DNA from: Lachnospiraceae bacterium UBA7027
GTDB taxonomy: Bacteria > Bacillota > Clostridia > Lachnospirales > Lachnospiraceae
Length of the DNA: 7,245 nucleotides
NCBI GenBank assembly: GCA_002494135.1
Contig: DLBG01000045.1
Span: 1-7,245 of the forward strand
Direction of reading: 5' to 3'
In this document: positions 1-4,783 of the stretch, in pieces
Position numbering within the stretch: the stretch's first letter is position 1
Layout of the letters: each line of letters opens with the position of its first letter
The notes under the pieces: generated by a model
Told to the model about the DNA's origin: nothing
Seen by the model: the letters and a program-made list of their open reading frames with translations, nothing else
Database searches by the model: none
Translations under genes and position numbers: made by a program

Positions 1-784
1 CTTCCAGGCTTTCGTATTTGGCACAGTCATGTAAAAGACCGGCAATTCGCGCTTTGTTTACGTCATATCCGTGTATTTCGGCAAGCTTCACGGCGGTATC
101 GCGTACCCCGAAGGAATGGATAATCCGTTTGGGTTTTAAATCTTCTTTCAGAAGCTCAAGCATCTCCTCTTCCGTCATCGGAAGCTTATAAAGTGCATGT
201 TTTTCGGCATATTTTGCCACTTTTTCGGGACAATCGGGTGCTGTGCGATAGTTTGTGTCGGGAATTTTAAATCCGGCACGGATTCGCGTGGAAGATACGG
301 GCATTTCTTTGGCGGAAAGGAATTTTATCTTCGCGCCGTAACGATCTTTATACTCTTTTGCTTTCTTTTTCTGATTGTCGCTTTGCTCGTCCTGCCTTGC
401 TGCAACGATAACGGTTACATTTTCGAAAATATATTCCGGATCTTTCCATTTCTCAAGCATGAAAAGAGTGTCCGTTCCGATGATAAAATAGAATTTGTCT
501 TTCGGATACTGAGCTTTTAACTCACGAATGGTATCGGCCGTATAGGTATTTCCGCCGCGTTTCGTTTCAATATCGCTTACTTCAAAGTGCCTTCTGCCGC
601 TTATTGCAAGTTCGGTCATTGCAAGGCGGTCTTCGGCTTTGGAAAACCCTTCTTTCATGTAGGAGATTCCGGTCGGAATAAAAAGGACTTTGTCCAGCGA
701 AAATTCCGATAAAGCATTTTCTGCAATATATAAATGACCGTTGTGAATGGGATCGAACGTGCCGCCCATAATGCCGATTTTCAT
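1..784 (-). CDS. nadD: NadD-YqeK fusion: nicotinate-nucleotide adenylyltransferase plus HD-domain hydrolase (3' end outside window)
   Basis: The frame is open from the ATG at 784 to the window edge, giving 261 visible residues. Residues 1-202 are NadD, which adenylates nicotinate mononucleotide to deamido-NAD in the cytoplasm. The nucleotidyltransferase signature GGTFDPIHNGH is at residues 7-17, and the second motif SSTRIR is at 164-169. There is no stop where NadD normally ends (YKLP, about 202). After a short acidic linker the frame continues into an HD-domain protein of the YqeK type: HSFGV with metal-ligand His223, then GLLHDCAK with His252-Asp253. YqeK proteins are known as symmetrical Ap4A hydrolases, and in many Firmicutes yqeK is a separate gene just after nadD. 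Here the two halves are one polypeptide. The start is supported by a purine-rich GAAGGGAAG site just upstream. The gene begins 35 nt after yhbY, so it is probably co-transcribed. The NadD call is firm; the YqeK part is truncated but recognisable. Confidence 0.93.
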   Translation of the reverse strand, partial: MKIGIMGGTFDPIHNGHLYIAENALSEFSLDKVLFIPTGISYMKEGFSKAEDRLAMTELAISGRRHFEVSDIETKRGGNTYTADTIRELKAQYPKDKFYFIIGTDTLFMLEKWKDPEYIFENVTVIVAARQDEQSDNQKKKAKEYKDRYGAKIKFLSAKEMPVSSTRIRAGFKIPDTNYRTAPDCPEKVAKYAEKHALYKLPMTEEEMLELLKEDLKPKRIIHSFGVRDTAVKLAEIHGYDVNKARIAGLLHDCAKYESLE

Positions 785-819
785 GCAATCTTCCCTTCTC
801 TTTAGAGTGATACCGTGAA

Positions 820-1116
820 TTAATTCGGTAAAACGATAACGGGGTCTTCCTTGAAAGGTTTGTAGAGGATGATTTTCTTTCCGATTGTGCAAACCAGAGT
901 CGATTTGGTACGCTCCGCAATGATTTCGCCGAGTTCTCTCGGGTCATCCGCGCAGTTCTTTAAAACCGACAGTTTAATCAGTTCGCGGTTGTTAAAAGCC
1001 TCCAAAACAGCATTTGTCATCTCGGGTGTCAGGGATGATTTGCCGATCTGAAAACAGGCTTCCAGATTGTTGGATTGGGACCGTAAAAAGGCCCGCTGTT
1101 TGCTTGTCAGTGTCAT
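820..1116 (-). CDS. yhbY: YhbY family RNA-binding protein (CRM domain), ribosome assembly factor
   Basis: This 98-residue protein has the full length of the single-domain YhbY/CRM family. It starts with the typical MTLTSKQRAFLRSQ. The family GxxG-type loop is replaced by or resides in QIGKSSLT (residues 23-30), followed by the helix with NRELIKLSVLKNC and a final IGKKIILYKP strand. Family members bind 23S rRNA in pre-50S particles and assist large-subunit assembly. The ATG is preceded by GGAGA about 7 nt upstream. It lies 36 nt downstream of obg and 35 nt upstream of nadD-yqeK, with no promoter or terminator visible on either side, so it should share their transcript. Its place next to Obg, another 50S assembly factor, fits the role. 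Nothing in the sequence is unusual. Confidence 0.93.
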   Translation of the reverse strand: MTLTSKQRAFLRSQSNNLEACFQIGKSSLTPEMTNAVLEAFNNRELIKLSVLKNCADDPRELGEIIAERTKSTLVCTIGKKIILYKPFKEDPVIVLPN

Positions 1117-1152
1117 TCTTTTTCTCCGGATTGATAGGTAAAATTTTATTAT

Positions 1153-2490
1153 TTAAGGATAATAATTAAAAGCAAAACCGTACATGCGAACGGTGTCGCC
1201 TTCTTTGATTCCGAGTGCTTCCAGCTCTTCCAATATTCCGTTCTCTTTTAAGAATTTCTGGAAGAAAGCAAAACCTTTTTCGGAATCGAGGTTCGTATAA
1301 CCGAGCATTTTCTCGATTCGGGGTCCTTCGATGACATATTCTTTGCGGCCCTCGTCGTAAGTTACGCTGTAAGGCTCGTTGGAAGTAATCATTTCGTATT
1401 CGGGATCGAATTCCTGAGAGAAAATAATCGGCTCGGCTTCGATATTCTTAAGTTCTCCGGCTACGTAATACAACAGTTCTTCAAGTCCTTCGCCGCTTAC
1501 TGCGCTGATCGGGAAAACCTTGATTCCCTTCGGCTCGTAGATGTCTTTTAACCGCTGAATCGGATCTACATGGTCCTTATCGTAAATCAATTCGCCGTTA
1601 TCATCGATGTCTACCGCTTCCGGAGCCTGTATGGCATCCGTTTTGTTCGCTGCGATGACCTGCGGTCTTGCGGCCAGAGATTCGTTATATTTATGAAGTT
1701 CCGCATTGATGGTTTCGATATCTTCTACCGGGTCACGGCCTTCCGTGGATGCTGCGTCAACGACATGAATCAGCATTTTGGTACGCTCAATGTGACGTAA
1801 AAACTGATGTCCGAGGCCTGCGCCTTCGCTGGCGCCTTCAATCAGACCGGGGATATCGGCCATTACAAAGCCTTCACCGTTTTTTAAATCCACAACGCCA
1901 AGGTGGGGATTGATGGTCGTAAAATGATAATTCGCAATTTCCGGCTTTGCATTCGTGGTTCGCGAAAGAAAAGTGGATTTGCCGACATTCGGAAAACCGA
2001 TCAGTCCGACATCCGCAATCAATTTTAATTCCAAAAACAAATCCAGTTCCTTTGCAGGCTGGCCGGGCTGTGCGTATTTCGGAGCCTGCATCGATGATGT
2101 GGCATAATGCTGGTTTCCGTTACCGCCTCGTCCGCCTTTTAAAAGGACAAATTCCTTTGTATCACCGGACATATCGACAATGACCTTGCCGGTATTGAAT
2201 TCCTTGACCACGGTGCCTTCCGGCACTTTTAAAATAATATCTGCGCCGTTTTTGCCCCGGCAATTCTTCTTTCCGCCGTCTTCACCGTTTTCGGCACAGT
2301 ATTTACGTACGTGACGATAATCGGTTAATGTGTTCTTTCCGGGATCGACCTGTAAAATCACACTTCCGCCGGTTCCGCCGTCACCGCCGTCGGGACCGCC
2401 GTCCGGCACATATTTTTCACGGCGGAAGGAAACATGACCGTCTCCGCCTTTTCCGCTACGCACATAGATTTTTGCTCTGTCAGCAAACAT
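1153..2490 (-). CDS. obg: Obg GTPase (ribosome assembly and stress)
   Basis: This 445-residue protein has all three Obg domains. The glycine-rich Obg fold is at residues 1-158 (GKGGDGHVSF near the start). The G domain has P-loop GFPNVGKS at 165-172, switch I TTINPH at 191-196, DIPG at 212-215, NKTD at 282-285 and SAVSGEG at 329-335. A C-terminal OCT domain occupies about 366-445. Obg binds the 50S subunit, acts late in its assembly and is linked to (p)ppGpp signalling in other bacteria. The stretch between NKTD and FPISA is about 40 residues, longer than I recall for B. subtilis Obg, and is acidic. I chose the ATG at 2490 because it begins the canonical MFADRAKIYV and has GGAGAG about 6 nt upstream. 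The open frame extends to 2550, but that part crosses a terminator hairpin and is not family-like. The terminator lies only 20 nt before the start. Confidence 0.97.
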   Translation of the reverse strand: MFADRAKIYVRSGKGGDGHVSFRREKYVPDGGPDGGDGGTGGSVILQVDPGKNTLTDYRHVRKYCAENGEDGGKKNCRGKNGADIILKVPEGTVVKEFNTGKVIVDMSGDTKEFVLLKGGRGGNGNQHYATSSMQAPKYAQPGQPAKELDLFLELKLIADVGLIGFPNVGKSTFLSRTTNAKPEIANYHFTTINPHLGVVDLKNGEGFVMADIPGLIEGASEGAGLGHQFLRHIERTKMLIHVVDAASTEGRDPVEDIETINAELHKYNESLAARPQVIAANKTDAIQAPEAVDIDDNGELIYDKDHVDPIQRLKDIYEPKGIKVFPISAVSGEGLEELLYYVAGELKNIEAEPIIFSQEFDPEYEMITSNEPYSVTYDEGRKEYVIEGPRIEKMLGYTNLDSEKGFAFFQKFLKENGILEELEALGIKEGDTVRMYGFAFNYYP

Positions 2491-2509
2491 ATTAACTCTC
2501 CGAATTATG

Positions 2510-2545
2510 AAAAAATAAAGCCCCAAACGTTCGGTTTGAGGCTTT
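2510..2545 (-). terminator. Intrinsic terminator between rpmA and obg
   Basis: On the minus strand, the arms AAAGCCTCAAAC (2545-2534) and GTTTGGGGCTTT (2528-2517) form a 12-bp stem with one G-U pair around a 5-nt loop, CGAAC. The second arm runs into TTTATTTTTT (to 2510). It sits 18 nt after the rpmA stop and 20 nt before the obg ATG. On the plus strand the same bases contain a C-A mismatch and no U-tract follows, so the orientation is clear. It should end part of the rplU-prp-rpmA transcript and leave obg to read-through. Confidence 0.87.
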
Positions 2546-2563
2546 GACAATTTCGCTTAAAAC

Positions 2564-2848
2564 TTATTTCTCAACGGGATAAACACTTGCCTGCTTCTTA
2601 TCGCGGCCTTTTCTTTCGAAACGAAGAACTCCGTCAACAGTAGCAAATAATGTATCGTCTCCGCCGATGCCAACGTTTACACCGGGATGAATCTTGGTGC
2701 CGCGCTGTCTGTAAATGATATTTCCTGCCTTTACGAACTGTCCGTCAGCTCTCTTTGCACCTAATCTCTTGGATTCGGAATCTCTACCGTTCTTGGTAGA
2801 ACCAACACCCTTCTTATGTGCAAATAATTGAAGGTTTAAATTTAACAT
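2564..2848 (-). CDS. rpmA: Large ribosomal subunit protein bL27, precursor form
   Basis: This 94-residue L27 has the Firmicutes N-terminal extension. Residues 1-9 (MLNLNLQLF) precede AHKKGVGSTKNGRDSESKRL, which matches the usual mature N-terminus. In Staphylococcus aureus the related LNLQFF-A site is known to be cut by the cysteine protease Prp, exposing the L27 tail that reaches the peptidyl-transferase centre. The same cut here would fall between Phe9 and Ala10. The prp gene is immediately upstream, its stop only 4 nt before this start. The start at 2848 is favoured over the upstream ATG at 2914 because it has a near-perfect AAGGAGGTG site 8 nt away and begins the family N-terminus; the longer frame overlaps prp. 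The gene is followed by an intrinsic terminator. Compared with S. aureus, Leu8 replaces Phe in the cleavage motif. Confidence 0.97.
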   Translation of the reverse strand: MLNLNLQLFAHKKGVGSTKNGRDSESKRLGAKRADGQFVKAGNIIYRQRGTKIHPGVNVGIGGDDTLFATVDGVLRFERKGRDKKQASVYPVEK

Positions 2849-2852
2849 CGGT

Positions 2853-3173
2853 TTACACCTCCTTATAGTCAATCTGTAAGTAATCGTCGCCGTATTCGCT
2901 GCGAATGGTTTCAAGCCCGAGTTTCAGAGCATCCATTAATACTTTTGCTTTTTCATCCACGGTATCTTTAAGTACCAGGGTAAGCACACCGTCATCGCAG
3001 TCCGATCCTAAGAAAGAATCGGTAAAGGATTCGATGCTGTTTGCAGTATTGATGAGTAAAATCGAAACAGCGGAACATACGATATCTTCGCCTGCTTCGG
3101 CATATTCGGCATGTCCTTCGCTGATTACGGCTTTGTATTCACTGTTACGTGTCTGAAATGTAATCTTGATCAT
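2853..3173 (-). CDS. prp: Ribosomal-processing cysteine protease Prp
   Basis: This 106-residue protein of the YsxB/Prp family removes the N-terminal extension of L27. The catalytic histidine is in GHAEYAEAGEDIVCSAVS at His21, and the catalytic cysteine is Cys33 in the same motif. The spacing matches the family (His22 and Cys34 in S. aureus Prp). The rest is the short alpha/beta fold with the usual acidic C-terminus. It lies between rplU, whose stop is 6 nt upstream, and rpmA, 4 nt downstream, which is the standard Firmicutes order. I see no convincing ribosome binding site before its ATG (upstream bases read CTTAATTTGGT), so translation is probably coupled to rplU. That would keep the protease below the ribosomal proteins in amount, which suits a catalyst. 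Its stop codon abuts the rpmA ribosome binding site. Confidence 0.95.
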   Translation of the reverse strand: MIKITFQTRNSEYKAVISEGHAEYAEAGEDIVCSAVSILLINTANSIESFTDSFLGSDCDDGVLTLVLKDTVDEKAKVLMDALKLGLETIRSEYGDDYLQIDYKEV

Positions 3174-3179
3174 ACCAAA

Positions 3180-3485
3180 TTAAGCGTTGATCTTGTCAAT
3201 CTTAACCTGAGTGTATGCTTGTCTGTGACCGTTTTTCTTGTGGTATCCGGTTTTTCTCTTGTACTTGTATACAATAACCTTCTTACCTCTGCCCTGTTCC
3301 ATAACGGTAGCAGATACGGTAGACTTCTCTACATCAGCGCCAACCTTTAAAGAATCGTCGCTGACAGCAATTACATTATCAAAAGTAACGGTTTCGCCTG
3401 CTTCTGCGGCAAGCTTCTCAACTTTGATAATATCTCCTTCGGAAACTTTATACTGCTTTCCTCCGGTTGCGATAATTGCGTACAT
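3180..3485 (-). CDS. rplU: Large ribosomal subunit protein bL21
   Basis: This 101-residue L21 is full length. It starts with MYAIIATGGKQYKVSEGD and ends with the family signature around YKRKTGYHKKNGHRQ at residues 73-87. L21 binds 23S rRNA early in 50S assembly. The ATG at 3485 is chosen over an in-frame ATG at 3554 because it has AAGGAGGTG a few bases upstream and begins the conserved sequence; the longer version would add 23 unrelated residues from the leader. It is the first gene of the rplU-prp-rpmA unit and has its own promoter at 3570-3599. The ribosome binding site and the first two bases of the start codon lie in a short inverted repeat (3484-3500), which may affect initiation. Confidence 0.97.
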   Translation of the reverse strand: MYAIIATGGKQYKVSEGDIIKVEKLAAEAGETVTFDNVIAVSDDSLKVGADVEKSTVSATVMEQGRGKKVIVYKYKRKTGYHKKNGHRQAYTQVKIDKINA

Positions 3486-3500
3486 AAGGCACCTCCTTAT
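3484..3500 (-). promoter_or_regulatory. Small hairpin over the rplU ribosome binding site
   Basis: On the minus strand ATAAGG and CCTTAT are perfect 6-bp arms around the loop AGGTG. The stem holds the 5' half of the Shine-Dalgarno AAGGAGGTG, and the far arm includes the AT of the ATG. It is AU-rich and probably only moderately stable, so any control of L21 translation is inference. Confidence 0.45.
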
Positions 3501-3562
3501 TTCAAAAACTCGCTGACTGTGGTGAACCGAAAATGGATGCTTAAACCTCATCATGCGGCATA
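3486..3562 (-). promoter_or_regulatory. rplU 5' leader (about 77 nt)
   Basis: This is the untranslated stretch between the inferred transcription start (near 3562) and the rplU ATG. Its length is like leaders that carry autoregulatory ribosomal-protein structures, and an L21 leader RNA has been described in Firmicutes. I see an imperfect hairpin (ATGATG with CATCCAT, one bulged C) and the ribosome-binding-site hairpin at its 3' end. I could not confirm a match to the known L21 leader. Confidence 0.4.
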
Positions 3563-3569
3563 CTCATAT

Positions 3570-3599
3570 AATATAGCATTACATTCAAGCGCTTGTCAA
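3570..3599 (-). promoter_or_regulatory. Promoter of the rplU-prp-rpmA operon
   Basis: A consensus -35 TTGACA (3599-3594) is followed after 18 nt by TATATT (3575-3570), preceded by TGC as an extended -10. It lies about 85 nt upstream of rplU and about 50 nt after the lipoprotein stop. A perfect 10-bp palindrome, CAAGCGCTTG (3586-3595), overlaps the -35 box and the spacer. Confidence 0.8.
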
Positions 3600-3650
3600 C
3601 AGAAATCTTCATGGCTGTATCGCCGTTATACTTAATCTGCCTGGTCGATT

Positions 3651-4601
3651 TTATTCGAACACTTTGTTTGTAAAATCATCCGCTTTATAATATTTTTCAT
3701 CTCCGGGATATCTGACGGTATCATAGGATCCGAATTCCTGTACTGCCCCGATTACGCCTTCTATTGCCGGTGTGATCCGGTAAAATTCAATATGTCTGTC
3801 CCATTTAGCATCACCAAGGATATATGCGCTATGAGAATGCAGGCATTTATAACCGTCCTCTGTCTTATAAACAAAGGTTTCTTTTACAAAATCCGGATTT
3901 CCGTTTTCGAATATGGCAATATAGCCTTCTTTTACTTCATTGTCCGCTACAATCGTTTCGCCGTCTGCAACCAGCGGGATTCCGTATCTGGCGACATTGA
4001 CAAACTTCTTTCCTTCGAAAACGGTTTTCGGAACCGCAGCCATAATCAGATCGCCATCCATTACATCCGTACCGAATTCTCCTTCCGGTTCCTTTACAAC
4101 GTCATAATGAAAATAGATTTTATCTTCCTTGTAAATGACGCTGTCTGCATGATGATAATGACCACCCTGAGAGTATTCGAGATATTCCAGCAGATAATTA
4201 TAATCCGTAATCGGATAATCTTCCTTCATTTTCTGGAAAGCATCTGCCAGACCATTGTTAAAACCGATTATTTCTTCAACATTTTCGGGAACCGCCATTC
4301 CGAGATAGATTTCTGCATATGCGAGTTCTTCTTCGTTTGAAATCAGATAAAGTATATATTGATCCGGGACAAAATCCGAACCCAGATATCCGCAAGCATG
4401 GCTGAATACAACAGCGCCCTGCGCAATCTGCTCGCCTTCTTCCAAGAAATTTGAAGAAGGATCCTCTGAATTCGACGAATTTGTATTCGGAATTTCCGAA
4501 GTGCCCGTTGCGGTATTTGCCGGAATATTTACCGGATTTTTCGTACATCCTGCCATCAAAAGCATCATAATCAGTCCGAAAACAATTCCTCTTTTTTTCA
4601 T
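3651..4601 (-). CDS. Predicted lipoprotein of unknown function
   Basis: This 316-residue protein starts MKKRGIVFGLIMMLLMAGC, a basic N-terminus, hydrophobic core and LMAGC lipobox. The mature protein would begin at Cys19, be lipidated and stay on the outer face of the membrane. Residues 20-55 are a Ser/Thr/Asn/Pro-rich tether. The remainder is an acidic globular domain with no family I recognise. It holds a His cluster, GGHYHH (146-151), a second His-containing stretch, CLHSHS (253-258), and cysteines at 70 and 253. Metal binding or a disulfide is possible but unproven. The start at 4601 is supported by AAGGAG 8 nt upstream; an in-frame ATG at 4655 has no ribosome binding site and would spoil the signal peptide. 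In the stretches I read, lysine codons lean towards AAA, unlike the neighbouring SHOCT gene. No clear terminator follows it before the rplU promoter. Confidence 0.85.
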   Translation of the reverse strand: MKKRGIVFGLIMMLLMAGCTKNPVNIPANTATGTSEIPNTNSSNSEDPSSNFLEEGEQIAQGAVVFSHACGYLGSDFVPDQYILYLISNEEELAYAEIYLGMAVPENVEEIIGFNNGLADAFQKMKEDYPITDYNYLLEYLEYSQGGHYHHADSVIYKEDKIYFHYDVVKEPEGEFGTDVMDGDLIMAAVPKTVFEGKKFVNVARYGIPLVADGETIVADNEVKEGYIAIFENGNPDFVKETFVYKTEDGYKCLHSHSAYILGDAKWDRHIEFYRITPAIEGVIGAVQEFGSYDTVRYPGDEKYYKADDFTNKVFE

Positions 4602-4735
4602 AAACGTTCTCCTTTTTGTGTTGTAAACGCCTCCATTAATGAAACGAAACAACACATCGGATTTATGGGTGAAATAATAAAAAAGCTGAAAAATATTAAT
4701 ATTTATTCGATGAGGTTTGCGTTTTTATATGAAAC
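4602..4735 (-). promoter_or_regulatory. AT-rich leader/promoter region of the lipoprotein gene
   Basis: This AT-rich stretch lies between the SHOCT gene terminator and the lipoprotein ATG, so it should hold that gene's promoter. I see no convincing -35/-10 pair; TATTAT near 4674-4679 is a possible -10 without a good partner. A perfect AT-only 14-bp palindrome, AAATATTAATATTT, is at 4691-4704. The lipoprotein ribosome binding site AAGGAG is at the downstream end. Confidence 0.35.
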
Positions 4736-4766
4736 AAAAAATGAGGGGTGATTTAACACCCCTCAT
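4736..4766 (-). terminator. Strong intrinsic terminator of the SHOCT-repeat gene
   Basis: On the minus strand ATGAGGGGTG (4766-4757) and CACCCCTCAT (4750-4741) form a perfect 10-bp GC-rich stem with a 6-nt loop, TTAAAT. The stem is followed at once by a run of Ts (4740-4736). It begins 17 nt after the stop codon at 4784. No T-run follows on the plus strand. Confidence 0.93.
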
Positions 4767-4783
4767 AAAATCATGTTTACGGT

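Noticed and set aside
197..520. Plus-strand open frame rich in Phe and Cys
   Set aside because: It is opposite the NadD part of nadD-yqeK; the hydrophobic look comes from the complement of Lys/Glu codons.
2491..2516. Promoter for obg (CATAAT as -10)
   Set aside because: No acceptable -35 lies 16-18 nt upstream, and a start there would place the 5' end on the ribosome binding site.
2491..2550. Upstream start for obg adding 20 residues
   Set aside because: The added part is translated through the terminator hairpin, has no family similarity, and the ATG at 2490 has its own GGAGAG site.
2849..2914. Upstream start for rpmA adding 22 residues
   Set aside because: It overlaps the end of prp, while the ATG at 2848 begins the known L27 leader and has a near-perfect ribosome binding site.
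3586..3595. CcpA (cre) site in the rplU promoter
   Set aside because: The core AAGCGCTT fits, but the flanking TG and CA of the consensus are missing, so I report only a palindrome.
3792..4340. Plus-strand open frame of 182 codons
   Set aside because: It lies opposite the lipoprotein gene, which has a signal peptide, lipobox and ribosome binding site. The plus-strand product has no recognisable domain or start signal.
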